Counted from the first letter of the stretch, positions 8,906 through 18,858 are shown. The stretch is 64,000 bases of DNA from Hyphomicrobiales bacterium (GCA_900474095.1 UCOA01000066.1:1-64000), one strand, 5' to 3'. The notes: generated by a model from the sequence alone, not told the origin. Numbers and translations are program-made.

Positions 8906-9952
8906 CTACGAAGCCGACCTCAGACGGCGGCCACCGCCGGCAAAAGCACTCCTCGGAACCCCGGCCAGATTCGACAGAAATTGGCGGGCGCATTCACTCC
9001 AGCTGAACGTCAGCGCCTTTTGACGCGCGTCTTCCCGCGACAATGCAAGCGCGTCAAGCGCTGCCTGCCTCAGATCGCTGGACAGGATGCCGCCCCCGTC
9101 GCCCAGAATGTCGTTCGGCGCAGTGACCGGAAAGGCGGCGACGGGACAGCCGCTCGCCAGCGCCTCCAGAATGACGTTGCCGAAGGTATCGACCCGGCTC
9201 GGGAAAACGAAGACGTCCGCCGAGGCATAGATCGCCGCAAGTTCCGTCCCCATTCGCCGTCCGAGAAAATGCACGTCCGGATATCGCTGCCGTAGCAGGG
9301 CGAGATCAGGCCCGTCACCGACGACGACCTTGCTGCCGGGAAGGTCGAGAGCGAGGAAAGCCGGAAGGTTCTTTTCCACCGCGACGCGCCCGACGTTAAG
9401 AAATATCGGGCGGGGGAACGGCAGGTTCTGACGGCGGGCCGGATCGAAGAGAACGGTGTCGACGCCGCGCGTCCATCTCTTGATGTTATGAAAGCCGCGC
9501 GCCGCCATTTCGGTGCCGAGCGACGCGGTCGCAACCATCATGCCGTTGCCGGAATTGTGGAACTGGCGCAGCCACCGGTAGCTCCAGTCTTCCGGAATGG
9601 GCAATCTTGCGCTGACGAACTCCGGAAAGCGGGTGTGATAGCTCGTCGTGAAGGGTAGCCCCCGGCGCAGGCAGATGCCGCGCGCTACAAGGCCGAGCGG
9701 CCCTTCCGTGGCGATATGTATATAGTCGGGCGCCAGTGCATCGATCTCTTTTGCTACCTGCCGCCGGGTCGGAAGTGCCAGCCGGATATCCGAATAGAAA
9801 GGCAGCGGAAAGGTGGCGAACCGCTCGGGTGTCAGGAAATCAATGGCGATCCCCTGTTCCGTCAGCGACCGCGCAAGTTCATCGAGCGTGCGAACAACAC
9901 CGTTGACCTGCGGATGCCAGGCATCGGTGACAACAAGGACGGTCTTTTCCAT
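8906..9952 (-). CDS. Group 1 (GT4) glycosyltransferase, possible glycolipid synthase
   Basis: The 348-aa GT-B enzyme opens with a Rossmann strand TVLVVTDAWHPQVNGVVRTL. Its C-terminal half carries the nucleotide-sugar pocket (NVGRVAVEKN) and the acidic motif FPSRVDTFGNVILEALASG. The opening xPQVNGVVR is shared with SqdX-type sulfolipid, PimB-type mannosyl and glucuronosyl-diacylglycerol synthases, so a membrane glycolipid product is plausible. The frame runs up to 10024, but the ATG at 9952 starts exactly at the conserved fold. It stands alone, convergent with frk. The donor sugar cannot be read from sequence. Confidence 0.82.
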   Translation of the reverse strand: MEKTVLVVTDAWHPQVNGVVRTLDELARSLTEQGIAIDFLTPERFATFPLPFYSDIRLALPTRRQVAKEIDALAPDYIHIATEGPLGLVARGICLRRGLPFTTSYHTRFPEFVSARLPIPEDWSYRWLRQFHNSGNGMMVATASLGTEMAARGFHNIKRWTRGVDTVLFDPARRQNLPFPRPIFLNVGRVAVEKNLPAFLALDLPGSKVVVGDGPDLALLRQRYPDVHFLGRRMGTELAAIYASADVFVFPSRVDTFGNVILEALASGCPVAAFPVTAPNDILGDGGGILSSDLRQAALDALALSREDARQKALTFSWSECARQFLSNLAGVPRSAFAGGGRRLRSAS

Positions 9953-10121
9953 AGTGGCCCCTGGACACGGCTCCGCAGATACGCGGAGCACCGGCTGACG
10001 GTCGAATCGTCTGGCGGCTGCCATCGGGGCTCTTTGAACATGATTTGATGACAGACAGATGATTGGCTGGCGCCGTCCTCGGCTGCTGGAGATCCTCGCC
10101 GTGAACGACGATCAGGGAACC

Positions 10122-10364
10122 TCAACGCCCAATCAGTGCCACTTGCTCGCCTCCGCGGCCGGCGGAAGCGGCAACGATCGCCAGCACGCAGCCGTCGGGA
10201 GCGCGCACATGCACTTTCAACGACCTGTAATCGGCATCGCGGCCGATCTTGTCGGCGATCCTCTGCCCGTAATATACGGCAGATCCCACGTCGAAATGAT
10301 CGACGCCGTCTTCATCGACGAGGCGTTCGTCGTCGAAGTGCAAATCGAAGAAATAGTGCTGCAC
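10122..10364 (-). CDS. DUF6894 small protein
   Basis: The 80-aa product begins QHYFFDLHFDDERLVDEDG, the hallmark of DUF6894, and ends in a strand-rich tail. A GTG at 10364 is the probable start. DUF6894 proteins are small cytosolic proteins abundant in Rhizobiales; no function is established. It sits alone between the glycosyltransferase and pgi. Confidence 0.72.
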   Translation of the reverse strand: MQHYFFDLHFDDERLVDEDGVDHFDVGSAVYYGQRIADKIGRDADYRSLKVHVRAPDGCVLAIVAASAGRGGEQVALIGR

Positions 10365-10527
10365 GATGCTGCCCCGGATCTCGCGTCACCGGAGAAATTT
10401 CCGGTTCGAAGACGCGGTTCAGGAGATATCGCATTGCGCCCGAATGTAGGCTGAATCGTGCGTTCACGATGCATTCAGCTTACGGCGTCCGGTTGACGCG
10501 GCTGCGATGAAGATGCCGGCGCAGGGC

Positions 10528-10646
10528 ACCCTCCACCTCCCCCCTGGGGGGAGGTCGTCGCAAAGCGGCGGGTGGGCGTGACAGTCTGCAACGCATGAAA
10601 TCACCCCGCCCCGGCACTGTGTGAGGACCCTCCCCCTCAAGGGGAG
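10528..10646. repeat. dispersed CCTCCCC/GGGGAGG palindromic repeat
   Basis: A perfect palindrome CCTCCCCCC-T-GGGGGGAGG (10536-10554) is followed by the GGCGGGTGGG tail and a second stretch CCCTCCCCCTCAAGGGGAG near 10626-10644. A related sequence (CTCCACTTGAGGGAGGTCG ... GGATGGGGTGACG) follows frk at 8848-8895. This is a common rhizobial intergenic repeat type. The 288 bases between DUF6894 and pgi hold nothing else. Confidence 0.55.
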
Positions 10647-10652
10647 TGAAGA

Positions 10653-12293
10653 CTACTTCGCCGCCTTCAGGAGCGCCGCAACGAGGCCGGCCGTCGAACT
10701 GTCATGCCCCTCGGCGCTTTCCTTGCCTTCCACGACTGGCAGCAAGCCCGTCGCCAGTTCCTTGCCGAGCTCGACGCCCCACTGGTCGAAGGAGTTGATG
10801 TTGAACAGGGCGCCCTCGACGAAGACGCGGTGTTCGTAGATCGCGATCAGGCGGCCGAAGGTGAAGGGGGTCATCTGGTCGTAGACGAACGTCAGCGACG
10901 GGCGGTTGCCAGTGAAGACGCGGTGCGGCGCGATGCGCTCGATGAAGGCGGCATCCTGCCCCTTGGCGGCCATTTGCGCCTTCGCTTCCTCCAGCGTGCG
11001 GCCCTTCATCAGCGCTTCGGATTGCGCAAGGCAGTTGGCGATCAGAAGCTGATGCTGGTGGCGCAGGTTCGGCTCATGGCCATTGGCGGCGATCATGAAC
11101 TCGGCCGGGATGATGCTCGTGCCCTGGTGGATCAGCTGGTAGAACGCGTGCTGGCCGTTGGTGCCTGGTTCGCCCCAGACGACCGGGCCGGAATTGCCTT
11201 CGACCGGCGTACCGTCGAGCGTCACGCCCTTGCCGTTCGATTCCATGTCGAGCTGCTGCAGATAGGCCGGGAAGCGCGATAGGCGCTGGTCATAGGGCAG
11301 GATGGCGCGGGTGGCGTAGCCGAGCACGTTGCGGTGATAGAAGCCGAGAAGGCCGAGCAGCATCGGGATGTTTTCACGCAGCGGCGCCGTGCGGAAATGA
11401 TTGTCGATCGAGTGGGCGCCGGCGAGGAATTCAACGAACTTCTCCTTGCCGATCGCGATCATCAGCGGAAGACCGATAGCCGACCAGACCGAGTAGCGTC
11501 CACCGACCCAGTCCCAGAAGCCGAAGATCCTGTCGCTGTCGATGCCGAAGGCGGCAACCTTGTCGAGCGCGGTAGAGACCGCGCAGAAATGATTGCCGAC
11601 CGCCTTCTCGCCGAGCTTTTCGGCAATGAAGGCGCGGGCCGTCGCGGCATTGGTCATCGTTTCGATGGTGGTGAAGGTCTTCGAGGCGACGATGAACAGC
11701 GACGTCTCGGCGTCGAGCAGCTTCAACGTGTCGGCGATATGTGCGCCGTCGATGTTAGAGACGAAATGCAAGCGCGGACCGTCATGATCGGGCGCCAAGG
11801 CCAGCGTCGCCATGACCGGGCCGAGGTCGGACCCGCCGATACCGATATTGACGACGTCGGTGATCGTCTTACCCGTCGCGCCCTTCAGTGCGCCCGAGCG
11901 GATGCCTTCGGAAAAGGCGCCCATGGCGTCGAGAACGGCGTTGACATCCGGCATCACGTCGCGGCCATCGACGATGACCGGCGTGTTGGAACGGTTGCGC
12001 AGCGCGGTGTGCAGAACGGCGCGGCCTTCGGTGATGTTAATGGTCTCGCCGGCAAACATCGCATCGCGCTTTTCCGGGACCTTTGCAGCGTTGGCGAGCG
12101 CTTCGAGCCCCTCCAGCACCTTGTCGTTGATGGCGCATTTCGAATAATCGAACAGCATGTCGTCGAGCGTCACGCTGTATTTCGAGAAGCGGTTGGGATC
12201 GCTGGCGAAAGCGGCCCGGATATCGGTCGCCGTGGTGTCGGTGACGGTGGATTTCAGCTGGCTGACAAGCGCGGTGGTGGCGGGCGCGTTCAT
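10653..12293 (-). CDS. pgi: Glucose-6-phosphate isomerase
   Basis: The 546-aa enzyme interconverts glucose-6-phosphate and fructose-6-phosphate. It carries both family signatures: the phosphate/sugar region [19 protein letters not shown], and [13 protein letters not shown] followed by [13 protein letters not shown]. The catalytic glutamate region is [12 protein letters not shown] and the C-terminal lysine region is [10 protein letters not shown]. Length is normal. It lies near frk, so the two link fructose uptake to hexose phosphate metabolism. It appears to be its own transcription unit, preceded by the fadD terminator. Confidence 0.97.
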   Translation of the reverse strand: MNAPATTALVSQLKSTVTDTTATDIRAAFASDPNRFSKYSVTLDDMLFDYSKCAINDKVLEGLEALANAAKVPEKRDAMFAGETINITEGRAVLHTALRNRSNTPVIVDGRDVMPDVNAVLDAMGAFSEGIRSGALKGATGKTITDVVNIGIGGSDLGPVMATLALAPDHDGPRLHFVSNIDGAHIADTLKLLDAETSLFIVASKTFTTIETMTNAATARAFIAEKLGEKAVGNHFCAVSTALDKVAAFGIDSDRIFGFWDWVGGRYSVWSAIGLPLMIAIGKEKFVEFLAGAHSIDNHFRTAPLRENIPMLLGLLGFYHRNVLGYATRAILPYDQRLSRFPAYLQQLDMESNGKGVTLDGTPVEGNSGPVVWGEPGTNGQHAFYQLIHQGTSIIPAEFMIAANGHEPNLRHQHQLLIANCLAQSEALMKGRTLEEAKAQMAAKGQDAAFIERIAPHRVFTGNRPSLTFVYDQMTPFTFGRLIAIYEHRVFVEGALFNINSFDQWGVELGKELATGLLPVVEGKESAEGHDSSTAGLVAALLKAAK

Positions 12294-12378
12294 GGCGAGG
12301 GCTCCTTGCGTCGCGGATGGGTCGCGATAGCTAGTCGCTTTGGCCCCCGCAAATCAAGCCTGTCCTGTCGCAAACGGT

Positions 12379-12397
12379 AAAAAAGCCCGCGCTTTTT
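12379..12397 (-). terminator. bidirectional-looking terminator after fadD
   Basis: AAAAAAGC (12379-12386) and GCTTTTT (12391-12397) flank a four-base loop just past the fadD stop (fadD is read leftward). An A-rich arm on one side and a T-run on the other is the usual rho-independent form. Confidence 0.65.
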
Positions 12398-12415
12398 AAA
12401 TGGATTTAAATGCCC

Positions 12416-14116
12416 TCAGCCGCGCAGGTCCTTGCGAAGGATCTTGCCCACATTGGACTTCGGTAGTTCGGTTCGGAACTCCACGAATTTCGGCCGCTTG
12501 TAGTTGGTGAGGTTGGCCGCGCAATGCGCCTTGACGGCTGATTCGGTGAGATCGGGATCCTTCTTGACGACGAAAAGCTTCACGGCTTCGCCGGAATGTT
12601 GATCGGGCACGCCGATGGCTGCGCATTCGAGAATCCCGGCAAGGGTCATTGCCACTTCCTCGATCTCGTTTGGGAAGACGTTGAAGCCGGAGACGAGGAT
12701 CATGTCCTTCTTGCGGTCGACGATCTTGACCAGGCCTTGCGCATTCATGAAGCCGATATCGCCGGAACGGAAGAAGCCGTCCGGCGAGATGGCCTTGGCG
12801 GTTTCCTCCGGCCGCTGCCAGTAGCCGGCCATGACCTGCGGGCCGCGGATGCAGATTTCGCCGATATCGCCGAGCGGCAGCGTATCGCCGGCCTCGTCGC
12901 GGATTTCGACCTCGGTCGAGGGTAGAGGCAGGCCGATCGTGCCGGTGAATTCAGCCTGGTCCAGCCGGTTGGCCGTGGCGACGGGCGATGTTTCAGACAG
13001 GCCGTAGCCTTCCTTGATCGGGCAGCCGGTCATCGTCTCCCAGCGCTCGGCAACAGGCCGCTGCACCGCCATGCCGCCGCCGAAGGTCAGCGCCAGATCG
13101 GAAAAATCCAGCTTCTGGAATTCGGCATTGTTCATGAGCGCGTTAAACAGCGTATTCAGCCCCGGGAAGATATTCACCTTGTACTTCGCCAGTTCCTTGA
13201 CGAAGGCCGGAATGTCGCGCGGATTGGGGATCAGGATATTCTGCCCGCCGGTCTTCAGGCCCATCAGAGAATTCACGGTAAGCGCGAAGATGTGGTAGAG
13301 CGGCAACGCGCACAGGAACACCAGGTGATCCGGCCGCTTCTTGTTGAGGAAGGCCGTTTCCAGCCAGAGGCCCATCTGATCCATATTCGCAAGAAGATTG
13401 GCATGGGTAAGCGTCGCGCCCTTGGAAACGCCGGTCGTTCCACCGGTATACTGCAGGAAGGCAACGTCGCTCGGCTTGACATCGACCTTGTTCAGCGTTG
13501 GGCTGTTTCCCTTTGCCAGGACGGCCTTGAATGACAAATGCCCGGGCAGCGACCACTCCGGCACCAGTTTCTTGACCTTGCGCACGACGATGTTGACGAT
13601 CAGACCCTTGAGGCCCAGGAGATCGCCCATGGTGGCAACGACGATGTGCTTGAGGTCGGTGCGCGCTGCCACCTGTTCGACGGTGTGGGCGAAGTTTTCC
13701 AGCACGAAGATCGCCTTGGCACCGGAATCCTTCAGCTGATGTTCGAGCTCGCGCGGCGTATAGAGCGGATTAACGTTCACGACCGCAAAGCCGGCGCGCA
13801 GGATACCGTAGACGATCACCGGGTTCTGCAGGATGTTCGGCATCATCACGGCGACGCGGTCGCCGGTGGCAAGGCCCGTGGATTGCAGCCAGGCGCCAAT
13901 CTTCCGGCTCTCAGCGTCGAGTTCGGCGAAGGTGAGCGTCTTGCCCATGCAGGTGAAGGCCGGGCGCCCCGCGTATTTCGCGCAGGCATCCGCAAAAAGC
14001 GCGCCGATGGAGCTGAAGGGCGAGGGGGAGATTTCCGCGGGCATGCCCGTCGGATAGGACCGCAGCCAGGGCTTGGCGGCCTGGGGCCCGGGCGTCTGAA
14101 TCAATGTATCCGGCAT
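12416..14116 (-). CDS. fadD: Long-chain fatty-acid-CoA ligase
   Basis: The 566-aa ANL-superfamily enzyme activates fatty acids by adenylation and thioester formation with CoA. The P-loop motif YTGGTTGVSKGATLTH, the A5 motif EGYGLSETSP, the A7 motif YWQRPEET...FRSGDIGF and the C-terminal lysine region ending SNVGKILRKDLR are all in place. The ATG at 14116 is chosen over an upstream in-frame start because GGGAGAGG precedes it and homologues begin here. A palindromic operator candidate lies in its promoter region and resembles sites before the acyl-CoA dehydrogenase and nitronate monooxygenase genes. Confidence 0.94.
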   Translation of the reverse strand: MPDTLIQTPGPQAAKPWLRSYPTGMPAEISPSPFSSIGALFADACAKYAGRPAFTCMGKTLTFAELDAESRKIGAWLQSTGLATGDRVAVMMPNILQNPVIVYGILRAGFAVVNVNPLYTPRELEHQLKDSGAKAIFVLENFAHTVEQVAARTDLKHIVVATMGDLLGLKGLIVNIVVRKVKKLVPEWSLPGHLSFKAVLAKGNSPTLNKVDVKPSDVAFLQYTGGTTGVSKGATLTHANLLANMDQMGLWLETAFLNKKRPDHLVFLCALPLYHIFALTVNSLMGLKTGGQNILIPNPRDIPAFVKELAKYKVNIFPGLNTLFNALMNNAEFQKLDFSDLALTFGGGMAVQRPVAERWETMTGCPIKEGYGLSETSPVATANRLDQAEFTGTIGLPLPSTEVEIRDEAGDTLPLGDIGEICIRGPQVMAGYWQRPEETAKAISPDGFFRSGDIGFMNAQGLVKIVDRKKDMILVSGFNVFPNEIEEVAMTLAGILECAAIGVPDQHSGEAVKLFVVKKDPDLTESAVKAHCAANLTNYKRPKFVEFRTELPKSNVGKILRKDLRG

Positions 14117-14311
14117 GGTCCTCTCCCTGATGCAACAGCCGCTGCGCCGCAAGACGGCTGCGCAACGTCTCTCCCTTTTTCCATGCACAACCCTGTCCGA
14201 AAATGTCTCCGGAATCCGTTGCGCATAAGCGAACAATCCCTCCAGATCGTCGGCCTGATCAGGATGAAGCTTTTGTCTCACCTCATCAAGCGCTTTCCGG
14301 ATTATATAACC

Positions 14312-14327
14312 TTGACGTAAACGTCAA
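14312..14327 (-). promoter_or_regulatory. operator-like palindrome in fadD promoter
   Basis: TTGACGT and ACGTCAA arms with a two-base centre make a perfect 16-bp palindrome. Read toward fadD, TTGACG also serves as a -35 and TATAAT follows 15 bases later, so a bound protein would sit on the promoter. The half-site is the same as in the sites at 20941 and 47092. Those are about 24 bp, while this one is shorter by six bases. Confidence 0.5.
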
Positions 14328-14413
14328 TATATCACCGGATGTTTGGCGACGTATGGCCAGATTTCGCGGCATGTGCCTTGCAGCAATATTTTGCGAGCGG
14401 ATGCAAAAAGGTA

Positions 14414-14428
14414 TATTGCGTTGCAATA
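14414..14428. promoter_or_regulatory. small palindrome upstream of the MFS gene
   Basis: TATTGC and GCAATA are separated by GTT, 108 bases before the MFS start and within the 419-bp divergent region 14117-14535. It is a possible regulator site. Nothing else beyond the fadD operator candidate is visible in this gap. Confidence 0.25.
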
Positions 14429-14535
14429 AGTCCAGGTCATTCCTCCCGATTTCACGTCTTCGCTTTCCATTTCGAGAACCAAAACTCTTGGGGCCGCATG
14501 GCTCCGGAGGCCATCCATGTCAGGCCAGCCCATTT

Positions 14536-15750
14536 ATGTCAGATGACGCTCTCTCTTCCATTCCGGTTGCTCGTTGGGGCGGCATTTCCAATGCCGAACT
14601 TGCGCTGGCGGTCGGCGGTTTTGGCATCGGCACAGGTGAATTTGCCATCATGGGTCTCCTGCCGCAGGTCGCCGACGATCTTTCCGTTTCGGTCCCCTAT
14701 GCGGGCCACGTGATCAGCGCCTATGCGATCGGCGTCGTGGTCGGCGCCCCCCTGATCGCGGTTCTGGCTGCCCGGTTTTCCAGGCACAATGTCCTGCTCG
14801 CCCTGATGAGCCTGTTTGCACTCGGCAATCTTGCCAGTGCCCTCTCCGGCAGCTTTGGCCTGCTCGTGGCCGCCCGGTTCTTCGCCGGCCTGCCGCACGG
14901 CGCTTATTTTGGCGTCGCGGCGCTCGTTGCCGCCGGCATGGTGGCGCCGCATCAGCGGGCCCGCGCCATCGGCCGCGTCATGATGGGGCTGACCGTCGCC
15001 ACCCTTGTCGGAACGCCGCTTGCCGCCTGGTTCGGTCAGGCGCTCGGCTGGCGCGCCGCCTTTGCCATTGTCGGCGCCATCAGCGCGCTTAGCATTGTCC
15101 TCACATGGTTTTCCGTGCCGAAGGACCGGGCCAATCCGGCGGCGACGCCGCTGAAGGAACTTGGGGCCCTCGGCAAGACCCAGGTCTGGCTGACGCTCGG
15201 CATCTGCGCCATCGGCTGCGGCGGCATGTTCGCCGTTTTCAGCTATATCACGCCGGCGCTGACGGAAGTGGCGGGCGTTTCGCTCGGCAGTGTCCCGATC
15301 ATGCTTTCGGTCTTCGGCGCCGGAATGATCCTCGGCAACATCGTCGGCTCGCGCCTTGCCGACTGGTCGCTGCTGCCCGCCATCGGCATCGCGCTCGTCT
15401 TCAATCTCGTCGCCTACGTGCTGTTCTATTTCACCACGACGACGCCCTGGATGGCTGTCGTCAACGTGCTGTTGATCGGCGGCGGCTTTGCCGTCGTTCC
15501 GGGCATCCAGACGCGGCTCATGGATGTGGCGGGCGAGGCCCAGACGCTGGCTTCAGCACTCAGTCATTCCGCTTTCAACCTCGCCAATGCGCTCGGCGCC
15601 TGGCTCGGCGGCCTGTCGATCGCGGCTGGTTATGGCTGGACTTCGACCGGTCTGGTCGGCGCCACGATGTCGATCGCCGGCATCGGCATCTTCGTCTGCG
15701 CAGTCTTGCTCGATCGGTCGAAAGCGACCAAGGCCGCCGCCTTTCCGTAA
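14536..15750 (+). CDS. MFS transporter, DHA1/AraJ-like
   Basis: The 404-aa inner-membrane protein has twelve predicted helices. The family starts at ISNAELALAVGGFGIGTGEFAIMG, typical of AraJ/YdhP-type drug or sugar exporters, and the motif-A region between helices 2 and 3 is AARFSRHNVL. The long frame extends to 14203, but the ATG at 14536 matches family starts. Substrate is unknown; sugar or drug efflux are the usual suggestions. It is divergent from fadD. Confidence 0.85.
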   Translation: MSDDALSSIPVARWGGISNAELALAVGGFGIGTGEFAIMGLLPQVADDLSVSVPYAGHVISAYAIGVVVGAPLIAVLAARFSRHNVLLALMSLFALGNLASALSGSFGLLVAARFFAGLPHGAYFGVAALVAAGMVAPHQRARAIGRVMMGLTVATLVGTPLAAWFGQALGWRAAFAIVGAISALSIVLTWFSVPKDRANPAATPLKELGALGKTQVWLTLGICAIGCGGMFAVFSYITPALTEVAGVSLGSVPIMLSVFGAGMILGNIVGSRLADWSLLPAIGIALVFNLVAYVLFYFTTTTPWMAVVNVLLIGGGFAVVPGIQTRLMDVAGEAQTLASALSHSAFNLANALGAWLGGLSIAAGYGWTSTGLVGATMSIAGIGIFVCAVLLDRSKATKAAAFP

Positions 15751-15937
15751 CGAAACGCTCCTGTTCGGCGCGCTTCCCAATCTTCTTTTTCTCTAAAATT
15801 CGATTTGTCATCCGCTTGTGTTGACCATGTCATGATACTTACTTATCGCGCGTGTGCCGCTTTACCGGAAACAAGCGGAAACATGTGGCAAGCCGCAAGG
15901 TTTGCTGTCATCTTGATACCGTGTGGAGGAATGTCTT

Positions 15938-17092
15938 GTGCAGTTGAGCAATCGCGAGCGCGACGAGCAGCCGTCGGAGCCGCGTCTTTTCGGTCGTCCG
16001 GCTTATGAACGCTCGGCGCTTGTCGGGCCGATTTCGGCCGCGCGCTGGCTGCTTGTCTTTATTCTTCTCGCCGGCGTCTATTTTTTTCATGGCTTTCTCG
16101 TGCCGGTTCTGGCAGCGCTGGTCATCGGCTTTGCCACCTGGCCGATCTATCGCCGCCTGCTTGCCGCAATCGGCGGCAACCGGACGCTAGGAGCGACCAT
16201 TGCGATTGTTGCCGTGGTTTCCTTCATCGTCGCACCGATTTCGCTGGCGGCGGTCTACGCCGTCGATGAAGTCCGCGACTGGGTTGCCTGGACCATCGCG
16301 ACCAACAATTTCGGTGCGCCTGTGCCGGTGTGGCTGACGCAGATCCCCGGCGTCGGTGTCTGGCTTGGTGCTCAGTGGGCGAAATATGTCGGCCACCCCG
16401 GCGCGATCGGCGAATTGGTGCAGCTCGTCAGCGGCTCGAATATCGGCAACATCTATCGTGGTGTGCTCGTCGTCGGAGCTTCCGCCTTCCAGTCGTTCCT
16501 GACGCTGCTTTTCATGCTCATCACGCTGTTTTTCGTCTATCGTGACGGTGAGAAACTGGTTGCCCAGCTTGACCGTCTCGGCGAACGCATCCTGCCGATG
16601 CGCTGGGAGCGCGTCTCGCGCATCGTGCCGTTGACCATCAGCTCGACCGTCACCGGCATGGGCGTCATCGCCATCGGCGAAGGCATCGTGCTCGGCGTCG
16701 CCTATTGGATGGCGGGCGTTCCGTCGCCGGTGACGCTCGGCATCATCACCGGCATAATGGCGCTGGTCCCCGGCGGCGCGCCGCTCTGTTTCACCCTGGT
16801 GTCGGTCTATCTTTTCTCCAGCGGCTCGCCAGTTGCCGCCGTCGCCCTGTTTGCCTGGGGAACCATCGAACTGTTCATCGTCGACAAGACCTTGCGCCCG
16901 CGGCTTGTCGGCGGCCCGATCAAGCTGCCCTTCCTGCCGACTTTCTTCGGCCTCGTCGGCGGCGTCAAGACGATGGGTTTCCTCGGCCTCTTCGTCGGGC
17001 CGGTGCTGATGGCGCTGTTGGTGGCAATCTGGCGTGAATGGCTGCATGAGGTGACGAACCCTCCGCCACCGCCAAGCCCGATCATCAAATAA
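15938..17092 (+). CDS. AI-2E family transporter (DUF20 permease)
   Basis: The 384-aa membrane protein of the PerM/TqsA/YdiK family has about eight helices, paired near the start (residues 25-70), then a central soluble stretch, and the conserved C-terminal block with GGVKTMGFLGLFVGPV. A GTG at 15938 is taken as start because GGAGGA lies at 15925-15930 with a 7-base spacer. An earlier GTG at 15923 would place the ribosome site inside the gene. Members export or exchange ions or signals; function here is unknown. Confidence 0.85.
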   Translation: MQLSNRERDEQPSEPRLFGRPAYERSALVGPISAARWLLVFILLAGVYFFHGFLVPVLAALVIGFATWPIYRRLLAAIGGNRTLGATIAIVAVVSFIVAPISLAAVYAVDEVRDWVAWTIATNNFGAPVPVWLTQIPGVGVWLGAQWAKYVGHPGAIGELVQLVSGSNIGNIYRGVLVVGASAFQSFLTLLFMLITLFFVYRDGEKLVAQLDRLGERILPMRWERVSRIVPLTISSTVTGMGVIAIGEGIVLGVAYWMAGVPSPVTLGIITGIMALVPGGAPLCFTLVSVYLFSSGSPVAAVALFAWGTIELFIVDKTLRPRLVGGPIKLPFLPTFFGLVGGVKTMGFLGLFVGPVLMALLVAIWREWLHEVTNPPPPPSPIIK

Positions 17093-17262
17093 GGATGATG
17101 GCATCGCCAGACCGATGGCTATTTCACTATTCTTGGCGAAACTGAATCCGAACACAAGGGGGAATTGCCGCGTGATCTCGGCGCGCCGTTGCGCTAATGA
17201 TGGCGTTCGCCTTGCGGCCGCCTGCGGCCCGGGCTGATCCATTCCAGCGTTCAGGAAATCCG

Positions 17263-18090
17263 ATGAACCCGACTTACTACGCTCCCACGGGCGGCGCTCC
17301 GCCGCAGACGCAGTTGCTTACCGACCGCGCTGTCTTCACCGAGGCCTATGCCATCATCCCCAAGGGCGTGATGATGGATATCGTCGCCAGTTACCTGCCG
17401 CATTGGGACGGCACCCGGGCGTGGGTTTTGTCGCGGCCACTCTCCGGTTTTACCGAGACCTTCTCGCAATACATCATGGAACTGGGGCCGGGAGGCGGCA
17501 GCGACCGGCCGGAACCGGATACGGAGGCCGAGGGGGTACTGTTCGTCGTCGAGGGTGAGATGACAGTGGCGCTGGACGGAAAGTCGCACCAGATGTCACC
17601 CGGCGGTTACGCTTTCATTCCGCCGGCAAGCGCCTGGTCCGTGCGCAACACCAGCGACAAGCCGGTGCGGTTCCACTGGATCCGCAAGATCTACGAGGCC
17701 GTCGACGGTCTCGACGTGCCGCCGGCGCTGTTCCTCAACGAAGTGGATATCACGCCGGCTGCGATGCCGGGCACCGAGGGAAAATGGGCGACGACGCGCT
17801 TCGTCGACGTCACCGATCTTCGCCACGATATGCATGTGACGATCGTCACCTTCGAACCGGGCGCAGTGATCCCCTTTGCTGAAACCCATGTCATGGAGCA
17901 TGGCCTCTATGTGCTGGAAGGCAAGGCCGTCTACCGGCTCAATCAGGATTGGGTCGAGGTCGAGGCCGGCGACTACATGTGGTTGCGCGCCTTCTGCCCG
18001 CAGGCCTGCTACGCGGGCGGTCCCGGTAAATTCCGCTACCTGCTCTACAAGGACGTCAATCGCCACATGAAGCTCAAGCCGCGCGCCTGA
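17263..18090 (+). CDS. allE: (S)-ureidoglycine aminohydrolase, bicupin
   Basis: The 275-aa protein has two cupin barrels. The first contains ETFSQYIMELGPGG and a VVEGEMTVALDG strand pair. The second contains the metal-binding segment TFEPGAVIPFAETHVMEHG with Glu, His and Glu-His ligands, followed by VLEGKAVYRLN. This layout is that of UGHYD/YlbA, which releases ammonia from ureidoglycine in allantoin breakdown. A ribosome site (CAGGAAA) precedes the ATG. No other purine-degradation gene is nearby, so the pathway assignment rests on the protein alone. Confidence 0.85.
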   Translation: MNPTYYAPTGGAPPQTQLLTDRAVFTEAYAIIPKGVMMDIVASYLPHWDGTRAWVLSRPLSGFTETFSQYIMELGPGGGSDRPEPDTEAEGVLFVVEGEMTVALDGKSHQMSPGGYAFIPPASAWSVRNTSDKPVRFHWIRKIYEAVDGLDVPPALFLNEVDITPAAMPGTEGKWATTRFVDVTDLRHDMHVTIVTFEPGAVIPFAETHVMEHGLYVLEGKAVYRLNQDWVEVEAGDYMWLRAFCPQACYAGGPGKFRYLLYKDVNRHMKLKPRA

Positions 18091-18132
18091 CGCGTCCGGC
18101 GCCGCATCACGTGGTCTCTCTGCCGGAGTGCC

Positions 18133-18321
18133 TCAGGCAAGACCGGCAGGGATCGCCGAAATGGGGCGGTCGGCGCCATAGTCGCGCTGATGGGCGACGT
18201 GACCGCGAACACGGCGCGGAGCGGCGTTGATTTCGATGACCGGCGGTTCGAAAGCGCCGTCGGCATAGGTGCCGGTGTCTGCCGTATCGTCGCGCTTGGC
18301 CTTGAGCAGATTGAAGATCAT
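18133..18321 (-). CDS. small hypothetical protein
   Basis: The product is 62 aa, starting MIFNLLKAKRDDTADTGTY. The ATG at 18321 is preceded by GGGAGGACC at ideal distance, which favours it over a start 27 bases earlier. Composition is charged and proline/arginine-rich with no membrane segment or known motif. It is convergent with the ureidoglycine aminohydrolase gene. An AT-rich stretch with TTAAAAAATTAACC (18390-18405) lies upstream and could contain its promoter. I do not recognise the family. Confidence 0.55.
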   Translation of the reverse strand: MIFNLLKAKRDDTADTGTYADGAFEPPVIEINAAPRRVRGHVAHQRDYGADRPISAIPAGLA

Positions 18322-18521
18322 CTCAGGTCCTCCCGGTTTTCGCATCAACGGCCGATCCGCTGAAGTCCTACGCTGCTAACCGGAAAATAGTTAAAAAATT
18401 AACCATGTTTGCCGGAGAAAATTTGTAGCGCAGTTACCCGCATAACGGGAGAGAGTCATACGGAGTAGATATGACATCCTTGCGTCGGAGGTGTGTCATA
18501 CCGCCGGTTCATTGTGGCAAG

Positions 18522-18683
18522 TCAGTTCAGCGGTCGGGAAACCAGTTCTTCGTGCAGTATCCTGAATGCTTCATCGAGCGCATCGACGAGAATGTCGGTC
18601 AGCCTGTCGGCATTGTTTTCCTGCAGGAACAGCGCGATTGTTGCGTCTTGCGGGAGGGGCGAGTGTTCGATTGTGTTCGACAT
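18522..18683 (-). CDS. small hypothetical protein (53 aa)
   Basis: A 53-codon frame begins MSNTIEHSPLPQDATIALFL and continues through an amphipathic stretch with DRLTDILVDALDEAF and RILHEELVSRPLN. The GAAGGA ribosome site is 8 bases before the ATG. The heptad-like spacing of leucines and acidic residues looks like a real helical protein rather than chance reading. Overlapping frames on the other strand are arginine/serine-rich and unconvincing. No function is suggested. Confidence 0.5.
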   Translation of the reverse strand: MSNTIEHSPLPQDATIALFLQENNADRLTDILVDALDEAFRILHEELVSRPLN

Positions 18684-18858
18684 GTCATTGTCCTTCGTTG
18701 TCCGGCTTCATGCCGGCGGTGGGACAAGGTAGGACGCGTTGCTTGCGCCGGGCTTGAACTACGGTTTTCATCCGAAGTCAAAGGCAGCGCTGCTCATGCC
18801 ATGAACAGCGCAGAATCGCCGGTCGTATGAGGGCACTGGGCCGCGAGAGACCGAGCCG

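Noticed and set aside
11334-12380. 348-codon frame opposite pgi
   Set aside because: Antisense artefact; pgi is certain.
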